Source: Apium graveolens
Taxonomy: Eukaryota > Streptophyta > Magnoliopsida > Apiales > Apiaceae
Assembly (NCBI RefSeq): GCF_009905375.1
Contig: NW_027419920.1
Coordinates: forward strand, 34,143-98,142
Reading direction: 5' to 3'
DNA length: 64,000 bases
Under the pieces are notes generated by a model that saw only the letters and a program-made list of their open reading frames with translations, had not been told where the DNA came from and ran no database searches. Below are positions 45,028 through 59,700 of this stretch, in pieces (the stretch's first letter is position 1; each line of letters opens with the position of its first letter). Position numbers and translations under genes: made by a program.

Positions 45028-45993
45028 AAGCAAATCTAAAATTTCAATTCAATTCATTTTTTTAAAAAAAAAACTTATATAATACTAAAAAAGATCCGTG
45101 CATCGTACCGGTTTTAAGCTAGTCATCGATAAAACTTAGAAGTTTTGATCTTAAATATGCGATTATGTTTTAGTTATTATGATTTATTAGTATCTCACAA
45201 TTTTGAAATACCCAAAGTCGATCAAATTATAAAACACTGAACAATAGATATTTAAGCTTTAAATATTGCTTAATTGCTGTTTAACCAATTGTGCATGAAT
45301 AATGCAGGTAAAGTGTCAAAATGCACATTTTTCATCAGGACTGAGTCATGGACTTTCCATTTATCGTAAAGAAGCCCAACAGTTGTGAGTTGTGACCATT
45401 CTAAATACATATGAGAAATTTCATCAAAAGTAAAAAACACATAATTGAGAATAATTAAGTTAGTGGAGGATAAGAGATCAGAGAAAACTAATAAGATGAG
45501 ACATAAACAAAGTTTACCAAAACTCTTTTCAAAATGAACATATTGGAAAAAAGAAAAATTTCAAGTTAAGAGTGTAACTGCTACATGATTTTTTAGTTTA
45601 ATGATTGGAGAAATCCATAGTGTTAAAGTTTAAGTCATGATTTTTTGTTTAATGATTGGAGAAATCCATATTGTTAAAGTTTAAGTGGAGAAATATTTGA
45701 CATATATATGTTTTTTGAATTTTTTTCCGATATTTATAAAATTCTGAATTAGAAGAATATAATAACATAATATAAATTGATTGTACAACAATAATAGTTG
45801 GGAAATATAATGTCAATCTGGCATGTACAAAATTAAAGATATTTAAAATTTGATTAAGTACTAGGTCAATATACTCATGACAATTTTTATAATCGTTAGT
45901 GTTATAATATGACTAGAATCAATAAAAAAAAATTCCTCTTATTTGTGTTCATTTTTACATTTATTACATTTTTTTACTTCCGTTATAACAAAC

Positions 45994-46389
45994 TGATAGC
46001 AGAGCTTAGTTTAATTTTCAGGGTTTGAAATTCGGTTCAAGGAGAAAAATGTTTGGGATATTCGATGATATTAACGTGAAGGTCGACAAATTTACCGGGA
46101 GAAATAGTTTCAATTTATGACAAATCAAGGTATATGCCTTGTTAAAGCAACAGCGATCTGGGCATTATTGAACACGAAATTGGCTACTTCTAAAAGTGCT
46201 GAGATGATCAGTCTTGAAGAAAAGAAATACTTAACAATTCTGTTATACCTTATAATTGATATTATTACCGAAATCGCGGACGAGGATATTGCGTCTAATT
46301 TATGGTTGAAATTAAAAATCTCTGCATGACAAAATTTTAACAAATAAATTGTTTCAAACTAATTTGTTATCGATGGCTTCTGTTGCCAG
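45994..46389 (+). pseudogene. Ty1/copia gag relic, unit 2
   Basis: Same relic and same lesions as in unit 1 (34265-34660), 11,729 bp away. The lesions predate the duplication. Confidence 0.75.
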
Positions 46390-49300
46390 CATTTTGGTAC
46401 TACTAGGAAATGACTTGTGCTCCGACACACGCATACGGATTGCAGTCGCTGAATTTGTATGTGGGACCATCTACGTGGTAGTTATTGATTATTGCTTGTA
46501 CAAAATCTCGGTCCGGCCTGATCTTGAACAATTACTACCAAATTTTTCTGATTTGATTTGCTTGTAATTTAACACTTTTACTTGGGCCTCCTTTTATTTT
46601 TTTACTCATATATTTTTTAGCAAAGTGAAATCCTCTAATAAATATTCGGTGCGATTGTGCATATATTTGAACATCTTCATTTTATCAAAGTTAATCATTA
46701 TATTAAAGACTAAGAGTATCTTCAATCCCTGTACCCATATGGTACCTGATATACGTAACAATAAAAAAAAAACCCTTCTCCAGCCATCAATGTTACATTG
46801 GTCAAATCTGTGAAAACACTACAAATCTATACTGATTAACCAAGTAAGCTTACTCTCATTTAAAATCCTAAAATTGGATAACAAATCAATTTATGGGTGT
46901 TTTAAAAAAAATATTTGCAGTTTTATTAGAAGCCGGCGTGCTACAAGAAGCCGGTGGTAACTCCTACTTTGCAAATTAATCTTAAAAATAAGGCACAAAT
47001 TTAATTTTAGTTAATCTTTTCTTCTGAGTTTACAAAATAAAATTTACTTGATCTCATTACATGTATAATTTGTCAAGTACATTCATGTACAATAATTTAA
47101 TAAATTTTATTTTAAAATTAGAAAAATATATAGAGATAAGTTAGTGCTAATACAAATTAGAAGAATTTTGTTAAAATATATTTAAAAAATAATAGTAACA
47201 TATATTTTTTAAAAAAATATGGACAAGCATATAGCCAACCTCATTGGATTAAAGTACCTTCTAAATTCAGCAAATTTTAGCCCATCAATATTTTATAATA
47301 TTTTAGCCAATTATTTTAACTAATGTCATCGGAGAGCTTTAGTTCCATTTTCACATAGCTCTAATCGAATATTAAGGAACCGATTTATTGAAATTTTAAG
47401 TTGTTAGCGGAAATTCTCAAAATTGCATATTAAATTTTACAAAATAAAACTCTTTTTTAAAAGATATCAGCCAATTTTGGGACATCTTGAGTAAGAATGG
47501 CAGAACACTAATATAAGATTCTGTAAAATATCCTCTTTTTACATGTTAGACTTTTAGAGCGACTAATTCCTTGACATGATATCAGAGATCAGACTAATGG
47601 GAGGACTCATGTTCGACTCCTTGCAATCGTGAGATTTTTAAAATTTACTATGAGCACGAAATTTAAAGTTAAATCCCAAATATGGACGTCTGTACATGAT
47701 CCACTTTTCGTCATACAAATGTATTTTCGAGTAAGGTGAATGTTATAATATTAATATAGGATTTTGCTACCCAACATTTTTAAAATTTATTATGAACACA
47801 AAATTTAATGTTATATTTCAAGGATATACGTCTGCCACTTTTCGATGTACAAAAATATTTTAGAATAAGGTGAGTGTTATAATACTAAAATAGGATTCTG
47901 AAAAGGGTACTTGACATACAAAAGAGATAACATAGTATAGCTTTTGCAGTGTAATAATAATGCGGATTATGAGGTATTTTGAAATGTCAAATGATCATTT
48001 TACATTTTACTTTTTGAGGGAGTCACGGCCTTTCCATTTTGGCCATAAAAGCCTTATTTATAATTGTGACAACCGGAAATATAGCTAACATGAATCGGGA
48101 GTAAGAGTTTATAGGTGAGAGATAGGAGAAAACTAATAACACTTAACTTTAGCAGACTCTTGTGAGATTTGCTCCTTTTTAAGCCATTAGGAAGTGAGGA
48201 GCCGTTCAGCTTAAAAGAAAATTGTACGTCTGGCCTTTTTCAACAATATCTGCACCATCTAATTGTATTTTGGAAATATCACTTTGTTAAAAATAAATTA
48301 CAAAAGTATGATTTTTAAATTATTTATGAAAAATGCCATCTGCAGTTTTGCATCCTCAAACACAAATTTGAACTTTCAAAAGTAAATTTTGAAGTTAATT
48401 CCCGTTGTTTTTTAATTGTTTTTTAGTTGCAATACTGCGACAATATATAATCAATTTAATGCAACTCTATAAGCAATTAATGAAATACTTAGCAACCACC
48501 AGTGCAATTTTCTATTTTTTTTGACGAAGCAACTTTTTATTTTCAAAAAGTCAAAATACGGAAATTAACATTTCTCAAATAAGTTATTATAAATTAATGT
48601 ACACAGTTGCACATCTATATTAATTATAATAGTTGATAACCAAACAAGGGTATAATTTGTATTTCGGTTATCCCTTCATTTTGGTTAACTTTCTTCACGG
48701 CCGTTAAAACCATTAGATATAAACGCTAAAAACATAAAAAACTAAAGATTTTTGGTTTGAATCCCAACAACAACATATTAAATCATAGATTTACATGATT
48801 ATTTTTTAAATTACAAGATTTAAATCCCAACAACGACAAATTAAATCGTATATTAATATTATTATTTCTGAAACTATAAATAAGCGTATATGATTCAAAT
48901 CTCATCAATCACGTTAATTTACATTATTTAATTTTCACCAGAAATCATATGCACAAAGAAATTAGAAAAAATATATGAATATATATTAATAATTTTATAG
49001 TATTTAATTACTTATACATCAAATTATATATTATCACAATATAAAAATAAACTAAAAATCCGTGCAACGCAGATATTATAAATTAATTATATATATTAAA
49101 GGAGAGATGAGAAAAAGACGAGAGAAACAATACTCAAATAAACTAGCCCCAAGTAAATAGAAGATTCAAACATCACATATTACCAACAATAGTCGTCAAC
49201 ATACATCAAAAGCATTCGTATCATTGGTGTGATGATTGCATCCAACCATTTCTTTAATCGTTTGATTTGTTTGAAAACCCTCTGTATATAGCTAAAATAT

Positions 49301-49672
49301 TTCAAATGTTATAAAAACCTGAACTTTCTAACTATCTTCCTCACGAAATGTCACCTACACAAAAATAGTAAATTCAATTAAAGGGACGATTAAAACCGGT
49401 CAAATTTGTCTCAGATATATTCGACCGGAATTCAAATGAATTTATATATAATAAGATCGAGTTACACTGTATCTTTTTGTGATACAGTTCGATAGAAAAG
49501 TTGTTAGAACACAAAGAGGTCGATCAAACCAGTAGGGTTTGTTTCATTGTATTGTGTCTATTCTTGATCCTACTCCATCAAGGTTCAAATTCTTGATGGT
49601 GCAGTTCTGTGCAGAGGTGACAATTCGTTCGTTTCGTGTACTTTCGTGTCGTGTACTTTCGTGTTTCGAATG
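46390..49672. other. Remaining flank of unit 2, no gene
   Basis: Copy of 34661-37946, including the MITE-like and TRIM-like relics and module copy 6 (47945-48155). Confidence 0.7.
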
Positions 49673-50829
49673 TTAAAATACAATAATGTAAATTATTGAT
49701 TCTGGACAAAATTAAGTTAAAATCAGACTAAACATTTTATATATTATTGATCCAAACGAAAACTCTACTTTTAACTAAATATAATCAATTTTTATAAAAT
49801 ACGTATATATATATTACTATATTGTTTAATAAATATCATGAATATATACGTGTATTAATATATTAATCATGAAATTATATTATTTAAAAATTTAAATAAC
49901 ACTACAAGAAATTTACAATCAGACAACACTTGACAGACAATGGTTAAAAAAAAACCGTCGTCCTAAAAAATCATATAACGGTGAATTGAATTTGCAAAAA
50001 AAACAGTTGTGTGAGCTCCAGAACAGACAACGGATATCCAACTTTTTTAAACTGTTGTACAAGTTGTATCCTCTCATCGAGTCAGGCAACGGTTTTTTAA
50101 ATATAGTGTTGTTGTAGATCTTTAACACAACGATTACAAACCGTTGTTACTATGTTAACGTATAGGGTTAGAAGACAACGGTTTTTAACATTAAATTGTG
50201 TAATTCAGACAACGGTTTTTTTAGAAAGGTTGTCCTCTAAACCATCAAACAACGGAATGAAAACAGTTGTCTGAGGAATTTCAATGGGTACCACGTATTG
50301 AGGTGGCAGCACATGATAGGTGGTAAATCATTCACAAGGATTGCTGAGGTGGCGAAATGAGAGCCCTTCATTGAAATGAGATTTGATATCGGCCGTTAGA
50401 TCGAAAAATAGCTAATATTCTTATACAACGGTTTTATATTAAAACAAAAGTGTTGTCTTAGTTAGTCTCATACAAGCTTTTAGGTATTACATTGTGTAAT
50501 TCACACAACAGTTTTTAGAAGGGTTGTCTTAAAAACCTTCATACAACGGAATAAAACAGTTGTCTGAAATAGTTATTTTATAATTTAAATGGGCACCACC
50601 TGATGAGGTGGCAGCGCATGATAGGTTGTAAACATATTACTCGGATTGCTGAAGTGTCACAATGACATCCCTTGATTGAAATGAGATTAGATATTAGCCG
50701 TTAGATTGAAAAAAACTGATATACTTACACAACGGTTTTATAATAAAAAAAGCGTTGTCTTAGTTTGTCTTTACACAATGGTGTTTCAAGGAAACCATTG
50801 TAAAAGTATTACTGTATAAAATGAGATTC

Positions 50830-52990
50830 CTGATTACAAAGTTCAATTTTTAAATGATTTTTTCGATGATCCAACCGTACGGATGTTAAGATATATCAAT
50901 TTTAGTCATATGAAAAAATTATTAAAAATTTAAAATTCATCTTGCATGTCAGGATTAGAAAAATATGGTAAAAGTACCCATCCCACCAACGAGACTCGTT
51001 CCCGATTTACAGGATTAATTTTTTAAAATGATTTTTCGACGATCCAACCGTACGGATGTTAAGATATATCGATTTTAGTCATAAGAACAAATTATTAAAA
51101 AATTTGAAATTCATTTTGCATGTCAGGATTAGAAAAATCTGGTAAAAGTACCCCTCCGGACAACGAGACTCGTTCTCGATTTACAGGATTAATTTTTTAA
51201 AATGATTTTTCGACGATCCAACCGTACGGATGTTAAGATATATCGATTTTAGTCATAAGAACAAATTATTAAAAAATTTGAAATTCATGTTGCATGTCAG
51301 GATTAGAAAAATCCGGTAAAAGTACCCCTCCCGACAACGAGACTCGTTCCCGATTTACAGGATTAATTTTTTAAAATGATTTTTCGACGATCCAACCGTA
51401 CGGATGTTAAGATATATCGATTTTAGTCATAAGAAAAAATTATTAAAAAATTTGAAATTCATATTGCATGTCAGGATTAGAAAAATCTGGTAAAAGTACC
51501 CCTCCCGACAACGAGACTCGTTCCCGATTTACAGGATTAATTTTTTAAAATGATTTTTCGAAGATTCAACCGTACGGATGTTAAGATATATCAATTTTAG
51601 TCATATGAAAAAAATATTAAAAAATATGAAATTCATCTTGCATGTCAGGATTAGAAAAATCCGGTAAAAGTACCCCTCCCGACAACGAGACTCGTTCCCG
51701 ATTTACACGATTAATTTTTAAAATGATTTTTTCGACGATCCAACCGTACGGATGTTAAGATATATCAATTTAGTCATATGAAAAAATTATTAAAAAATTT
51801 GAAATTCATCTTGCATGTCAGGATTAGAAAAATCTGGTAAAAGGACCCCTCCCGACAACGAGACTCGTTCCCGATTTACAAGATTAATTTTTAAAATGAT
51901 TTTTCCGACGATCCAACCGTACGGATGTTAAGATATATCAATTTTAGTCATATGAAAAAATTATTAAAAAATATGAAATTTATCTTGCATGTCAGGATTA
52001 GAAAAATCTGGTAAAAGTACCCCTCCCGACAACGAGACTCGTTCCCGATTTACATGATTAATTTTTAAAATGATTTTTTCGACGATCCAACCGTACGGAT
52101 GTTAAGATATATCCATTTTAGTCATATGAAAAAATTAATAAAAAATTTGAAATTCATCTTGCAAGTCAGGATTAGAAAAATCCGGTAAAAGTACCCCTCC
52201 CAACAACGAGACTCGTTCCCGATTTACCAGATTAATTTTTAAAATAATTTTTTCGACGATCCAACCGGACGGATGTTAAGATATATCAATTTTAGTCATA
52301 TGAAAAAATTATTAAAAAAATATGAAATTCATCTTGTAGAAAAATTCGGTAAAAGTACCACTCCCGACAATGAGACTCGTTCCCGATTTACAAAATTAAT
52401 TTTTAAAATGATTTTTTCGACCTTCCAACCGTACGGATGTTAAGATATATCAATTTTAGTCATATGAAAAAATTAATAAAAAATTTGAAATACATCTTGC
52501 ATGTCAGGATTAGAAATATCCGTTAAAAGTACCCCTCCCAACAACGAGACTCGTTCCCGATTTACAAGATTAATTTTTAAAATAATTTTTTCGACGATCC
52601 AACCGTACGGATGTTAAGATATATCAATTTTAGTCATATGAAAAAATTATTAAAAAATATGAAATTCATCTTGCAGGTCAGGATTAGAAAAATTCGGTAA
52701 AAGTACCCCCTCCCGACAATGAGACTCGTTCCCGATTTACAAGATAAATTTTTAAAATGATTTTTTAGAAGATCCAGCGGTACGGATGTTAAGATATATC
52801 AAATTTAGTCATATGAAAAAAAATTGTTAAAAAAATTGAAATCCATCTTGGATGCCAAGATTAGAAAAATCCGGTAAAAGTACCCCTCCCGACAACGAGA
52901 CTCGTTCCCGATTTACAAGATTAATATTTAAAATTATTTTTTCGACGATCCAACCGTATGGATTTTAAGATATATCTATTTTAGGCATAT
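50830..52990. repeat. Tandem array of the ~173-bp repeat in CACTA copy 2
   Basis: Unit-by-unit match to 39110-41275. Each unit resembles its positional partner in copy 1 more than its neighbours. One unit near 52336 has lost about 15 bp (TTGTAGAAAAATTCGG). Confidence 0.93.
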
Positions 52991-53783
52991 TAAATGTATC
53001 TTGCGCGATATAAATAGAAAAACTAATAAATGTACTACTCAACAACACGAGATTTATAGGCGATTGATAAAATAATTTTTTAATATGTGTCTTCTATAAT
53101 TCAACTGTACAAATATATTGACATTAGTTATTTATAAAAATAATTAAAAATTTTGAAATTTATATTCCCTTGAATTTGATCTTAATTAAATGAAAAAATA
53201 ACTATTTAAAATTTACTACTATAATTTTGATTTTTTAATAATATCAAACCAATATTTTGGTTCCCTCCATCGGTCAATCATTTCCCCCCTTCACAAAATT
53301 TGGTTCCCCCCTTTAACTCCCCTTTTACTTTCAACTCAGACCTTATCTAACTTATAGCTTCCATTTACCTTTTCTTCTCAAATCAGTCTCCGACTTTATT
53401 CTTGATTAATAATTTTTCATCTTCTTTGTTGTTTCTCTGTTGGCTAACTCTGTCTATCCCTCTCTCTCTCTTCTATCTCTCTCTCCAATTGAAACATAAT
53501 GATTTTGGGTTTCTGTAGTGCTAATAGCATATGAGGGCAAAGTTTAAACTGAAGAACTGAGAAAGAATTCAACTCTAACAGCTCTCGAGAGTGAAGATCT
53601 AATAGCTCGCATCTCCCCTCACTCTGTTCAAATTCATAGGTTTGAAGAGCAAAGAATTACACGTTGGAGTGTAAAGATGGAATTGAGTAAGTTTTAAAAA
53701 CCAAGTTTTCAATTGGGGTTTGAATTTAAAACCCTATTTTTTAATTAGTTGAGGCTTTGATTTTTAATTACTTTTAAGTAGTT

Positions 53784-54241
53784 GAGGATGTGGTTCAAGT
53801 AGAAGAAAAAGGGTGCCTCTGCTCCTCTTCCTGTTTCTATCATCGCTAAAGTCGATCTTTATAAGTTCGATCCGTGGGAATTTCCAGGTGATTTATAAAT
53901 ATGTGATTATTTGTGTACAAGGTGATAATCATTTAATTATGAGGATGACGTGTTATGTTATTATATTGGAGATTGTTGATGATGTGTTCTGGTTTGAAAA
54001 ATGCAGCAAAGGCTTCGTTCGGGGAGCAGGAATGGTACTTTTTCAGTCCAAGGTATCGAAAGTACCCTAATGGCGCCTGGCCAAATCGTGAAGCAATTTC
54101 AGGGTATTGGAAGGCCACTGGAGTTGATTAGCCAGTGCTCACAACCAGTATCACCGGAGGATCTCAGAAGGTAGGTGTTAAGAAGGCACTTATTTTTTAT
54201 GGCGGAAAGCCACCAAAGGGATTAAAACCAATTGGATCATG
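53784..54241 (+). pseudogene. Captured NAC fragment, CACTA copy 2
   Basis: As in copy 1: exon A 53784-53887, exon B 54007-54241, with the same TAG. In addition one A is missing in CCACCAAAGGGATTAAAACC (near 54215), which shifts the frame before IKTNWIM. Copy 1 keeps that frame. Confidence 0.9.
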
Positions 54242-54437
54242 TATTGGAGTTATATAGACTAGCCAAGAAAAAAAATCAAAAACTAGTGTTGTGTGGACAT
54301 TCACTCGGTGGAGCTGTAAGTTCGACTAGTTTTCTTTTTTCTATAGTTTATATTAATAGTTAAGCGTTTTAAGAATATGTGTTTTCACTGTCCAGGTTGT
54401 TGTTTGGCTGCACTAACTATTTTAAGGGTCATTGCAG
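54241..54437 (+). pseudogene. Captured class 3 lipase fragment, CACTA copy 2
   Basis: Exon pieces 54241-54315 (GHSLGGA) and 54396-54437, same splice signals as in copy 1. Confidence 0.85.
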
Positions 54438-55537
54438 GAAATAAGGGTTACGATTAGTGCATATTTGCGAGGAGCCAACAATATATATATATATATATAT
54501 ATCTGGATCTGTTTCTGCCCTTTTTGTTGGGGGATTTGCAACACTGGAAATACAAAGTGAACTCCTGTTGCATTTTCCCTATTTTGTCTCTAAAGAAGTG
54601 AACTCCTGTTGCATTCCATGTTTGAAATTCGATGGATGTTCCAGTAGAGCCACTTCTTCGACCTTCTGTCAATTTGAGTCCTGCTATTGGCCTTCGAGCA
54701 TGAGAAGATGTTAAACACGAGTTCCATATTTGGGATCAAACACACTGCATAGGTTAATGCTGAGGTATTCTTCAATTCTAGTATTATGAAATATTATTTA
54801 GCAGGCCTTGTAATTAATATGTGTAAACATAATTTTATTGATAGTTTGAGATCATATTAACTGAAAAAGATTGAAATATTTAATTCTGACTGTGGGTGTG
54901 AATTGACCTGAAAGCTTCTAAAATGTTGATTGAATAATAGTGGTTGCATCATCTTTGTTAACAAATGTAGATATTGAGTTCTATTTTCGTGCATATCACA
55001 ATTTGTGTGCCTACTCTCGGCATCTACTGCATCAATCAACCCTATAGGTACAGGTCGTGCATATTACTATTTGACCCCAAGGCTGACAAGTCTATCATAA
55101 CGGTAGTCGGTAATATAAATGTTGTAGTTGACTGGAATGGTCGGAAAGAGTTACTGATCACACATGTCCACATGGAAAATTATGGAGTAGCAGGGGAGGC
55201 AGAATATGAGGTCAAAGTTCTCGGCTCCGAGAGGTTCAAAGATAAATTGATCATCTCACTTGCAGCCAATGGCCAGAAAGTAGAAATTGATGTAAACTAT
55301 GAACCTGAGAAGATAACTGAACTGCCTTCTTCCAGTAACTTCAGCAATTGGGTCATTGTACTTGTGTGTTCCCCTGTATTAGTATCAACATTAATTATGT
55401 TTCTCTATTACCTGGATAGACCAAATAGAGATCAGTCCAATGTAGCACCTGTCAGCCCAACTGTCATAACACATTTACCGGCTACCCCTTTCCGTAGAAG
55501 TACATCTGTCGTGAATGAACACTCTCATACCAGGTAA
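54438..55537 (+). pseudogene. Captured GP210 C-terminal fragment, CACTA copy 2
   Basis: First piece about 54446-54545, now interrupted by an expanded TA run at 54482-54501 that changes the frame before SGSVSALFVGGFA. The main piece is about 55060-55535, in an ORF open from 54974 (187 codons). Its protein is the same as in copy 1 over the GP210 part, with one change (Y for H) just before it. The upstream frame is altered by loss of one T near 54984. Confidence 0.83.
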
Positions 55538-55857
55538 TTGCTCTGTGAACTCGTGTTATACTTTTCTTGCATTAAATACATGAGCTTTTACATTCAATAT
55601 ATGTTTACACAGAGCAATGTAAATATTTGCCCAGAAAGTTTAAAAAATGTGATTGTGCATCTATATACAGCTTCACATCTCATTAATAAAACTCGTGTTC
55701 CGGTTTTAGATGTGGGATTTTTTTTGTTATATTCTACATGGTTCATGATTTATTTCCTCTGTAGAATATCTGGTTACTGGTAAAGCTAAAATATTATTTA
55801 ATCTTACCAGCTTTACTTGTTGGGGAGCTCCTCGGTGGAAGCACTGTCTGGTGCAAA

Positions 55858-55972
55858 GTATTCGAAGTTGAGATCAAATGAGACACTGGTTTTGGTCTGG
55901 GCATGTATAACATAGAAGGCTACTCTCTGTGGTTCTGCAACTACAAGTATATTGACGAGAATACAAGCTCTA
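55858..55972 (+). pseudogene. Captured eEF1B-gamma fragment, CACTA copy 2
   Basis: Same fragment and stop as at 44136-44250. One substitution (GAGATCAAA against GACATCAAA) lies near 55872. Confidence 0.8.
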
Positions 55973-56752
55973 AGGTCAGGTCAGATTCAAGAGGGAACTC
56001 CACAGCATCAAGGTTGAGTTGCAAGCCACTGATCCAATATAAATGGGACTTGATGTTTTTAATAGCCGAGACGATTAAAATGTGTACCTTAATGATCATG
56101 TTTAGAAATAGATTTTAAGTTATAGTTGTTATTTTTGTAGAGAAACATTGTATTATAAATTTAATTTTAATTGTGAAATAACAATTGAATTATTATAATA
56201 TCATTTTATTTTAAAATTGATTTATTTTAAATAATGAGATTAATTTTGTAAACTGTTGTGTGAAACCCACTTAAAAAATGATGAAAACCGTTGTATGTCT
56301 CATTCACTTATTTTTTTTTTTAAAAACTGTTGTCTTTTGATATTCTTTGCAATGGTTTAAATTTTTTATACCATTGTCTTTTAAATAAAAAACATTCAAG
56401 ACAATGGTTTTAGCTAGTTAAATTTTTTTTATAAACTGTTGTTTATGAAAATATCGAATAAGTTAACAATAATGGTTTTTCTACAAAACCATTGTTGTTA
56501 AGTTAGACAGACAATAGTTGAATAAAAAAACAGTTGTTTAAAAAGTTCCAACAACAGTTTGTTTAGAATAACTGTTGTGTGTTCCATGTTAACACCAGCA
56601 CTCTAACATGTTGTTTAATCTCTCTTTTTACAAGGGTAAAAACAACCATTGTCTCATGTTCAATCACACGAGTGTTGGATAGACAACGGAAAACATACTT
56701 GTCACACAACGGTAAAAAACAGTTGTATGATTGCAAATATGTTGTAGTGTAA

Positions 56753-59700
56753 GCAAATCTAAAATTTCAATTCAATTCATTTTTTTTAAAAAAAAACTTA
56801 TATAATACTAAAAAGATCCGTGCATCGTACCGGTTTTAAGCTAGTCATCGATAAACTTAGAAGTTTTGATCTTAAATATGCGATTATGTTTTAGTTATTA
56901 TGATTTATTAGTATCTCACAATTTTGAAATACCCAAAGTCGATCAATTATAAAACACTGAACAATAGATATTAAGCTTTAAATATTGCTTATTGCTGTTT
57001 AACCAATGTGCATGAATATGCAGGTAAAGTGTCAAAATGGCACATTTTTCATCAGACTGAGTCATGGACTTTCCATTTATCGTAAAGAAGCCAACAGTTG
57101 TGAGTTGTGAACCATTCTAAAGACATATGAGAAATTCATCAAAAGTAAAAAACCATAATTGAGAATAATTAAGTTAGTGGAGGATAGAGATCAGAGAAAA
57201 CTAATAAGAGAGACATAACAAAGTTTACCAAACTCTTTTCAAAATGAACATATTGGAAAAAAGAAAAATTTCAAGTTAGAGTGTAACTGCTACATGATTT
57301 TTTAGTTTAAATGATTGGAGAAATCCATAGTGGTAAAGTTTAAGTCATGATTTTTTGTTTAATGATTGGAGAAATCCATATTGTTAAAGTTTAGTGGAGA
57401 AATATTGACATATATATGTTTTTTGAATTTTTTTTCCGATATTTATAAAATTCTGAATTAGAAGAATATAATAACATAATATAAATGATTGTACAACAAT
57501 AATAGTTGGGAAATATAATGTCAATCTGTGGCATGTACAAAATTAAAGATATTAAAATTTGATTAAGTACTAGGTCAATATACTCATGACATTTTTTATA
57601 ATCGTTAGTGTTATAATATGACTAGAATCAATAAAAAAAAAATTCCTCTTATTTGTGTTCATTTTTACATTTATTACATTTTTTACTTCCGTTATAACAA
57701 ACTGATAGCAGAGCTTAGTTAATTTTCAGGGTTTGAAATTCGGTTCAAGGAGAAAAATGTTTGGATATTCGATGATATAACGTGAAGGTCGACAAATTTA
57801 CCGGGAGAAATAGTTTCAATTTATGACAAATCAGGTATTGCCTTGTTAAAGCAACAGCGATCTGGGCATTATTGAACACGAAATTGGCTACTTCTAAAGT
57901 GCTGAGATGATCAGTCTTGAAGAAAAGAAAGACTTAACAATTCTGTTATACCTTATAATTGATATTATTACCGAAATCGCGGACGAGGATATTGCGTCTA
58001 ATTTATGGTTGAAATTAAAAATCTCTGCATGACAAAATTTTAACAAATAAATTGTTTCAAACTAATTTGTTATCGATGGCTTCTGTTGCCAGCATTTTGG
58101 TACTACTAGGAAATGACTTGTGCTCCGACACACGCATACGGATTGCAGTCGCTGAATTTGTATGTGGGACCATCTACGTGGTAGTTAGTGATTATTGCTT
58201 GTACAAAATCTCGGTCCGGCCTGATCGTGAACAATTACTACCAAATTTTCTGATTTGATTTGCTTGTAATTTAACAACTTTTACTTGGGCCTCCTTTATT
58301 TTTTGACTCATATATTTTTTAGCAAAGTGAAATCCTCTAATAAATATCGGTGCGATTGTGCATATATTGTGAACATCTTCATTTTATCAAAGTTAATCAT
58401 TATATTAAAGACTAAGAGTATCTTCAATCCCTGTACCCATATGGTACCTGATATACGGAACAATAAAAAAAAACCCTTCTCCAGCCATCAATGTTACATT
58501 GGTCAAATCTGTGAAAACACTACAAATCTATACTGATTAAACCAAGTAAGCTTACTCTCATTTAAAATCCTAAAATTGGATACACAATCAATTATGGGTG
58601 TTTTAAAAAAATATTTGCAGTTTTATGTAGAAGCCGGCGTGCTACCAAGAAGCCGGTGGTAACCTCCTACTTTGCAAATTAATCTTAAAATAAGGCACAA
58701 ATTTAATTTTAGTTAATCTTTTCTGCTGAGTTTACAAAATAAAATTTACTTGATCTCATTAATGTATAATTTGTCAAGTACATTCATGTACAATAATTTA
58801 ATAAATTTATTTTAAATTAGAAAAATCTATAGAGATAAGTTAGTGCTAATACAAATTAGAAGATTTTGTTAAAATATATTTAAAAATATAGTAACATATA
58901 TTTTTTAAAAAAATATGGACAAGCATATAGACCACCTCATTGGATTAAAGTACCTTCTAAATTCAGCAAATTTTAGCCCATCAATATTTTATAATATTTT
59001 AGCCAATTATTTTAACTAATGTCATCGGAGAGCTTTAGTTCCATTTTCACATAGCTCTAATCGAATATTAAGGAACCGATTTATTGAAATTTTAAGTTGT
59101 TAGCGGAAATTCTCAAATTGCATATTAATTTTACAAAATAAAACTCTTTTTAAAAGATATCAGCCAATTTTGGGACATCTTGAGTAAGAATGGCAGAACA
59201 CTAATATAAGATTCTGTAAAATATCCTCTTTTTACATGTTAGACTTTTAGAGCGACTAATTCCTTGACATGATATCAGAGATCAGACTAATGGGAGGACT
59301 CATGTTCGACTCCTTGCAATCGTGAGATTTTTAAAATTTACTATGAGCACGAAATTTAAAGTTAAATCCCAAATATGGACGTCTGTACATGATCCACTTT
59401 TCGTCATACAAATGTATTTTCGAGTAAGGTGAATGTTATAATATTAATATAGGATTTTGCTACCCAACATTTTTAAAATTTATTATGAACACAAAATTTA
59501 ATGTTATATTTCAAGGATTACGTCTGCCACTTTCGATGTACAAAAATATTTTAGAATAAGGTGAGTGTTATAATACTAAAATAGGATTCGAAAAGGGTAC
59601 TTGACATACAAAAGATAACATAGTATAGCTTTTGCAGTGTAATAATATGCGGATTATGAGGTATTTTGAAATGTCAAATGATCATTTTACATTTTACTTT

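Larger units (their letters stand above)
37947..49672 (+). repeat. Tandem segmental unit 2 (11,726 bp, with CACTA)
   Basis: Same sequence as unit 1, except that a 6853-bp CACTA sits 228 bp from its start. The flank (45028-49672) matches 33300-37946 with only scattered differences. Units 2 and 3 share small variants that unit 1 lacks (GATTCTGG against GATTCAGG, ATATTGTTT against ATATCGTTT). So the CACTA-bearing copy itself was duplicated. Confidence 0.93.
49900..56749 (+). mobile_element. Non-autonomous Pack-CACTA element, copy 2 (6850 bp)
   Basis: CACTACAAG at 49900 and TTGTAGTG ending at 56749, with intact TAA target duplications at 49897-49899 and 56750-56752. It is nearly identical to copy 1. 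Differences are a shortened tandem unit near 52336, a longer TA run near 54482, and a few point changes. Because it occupies the same site, it reflects duplication of the locus, not a new insertion. Confidence 0.93.
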
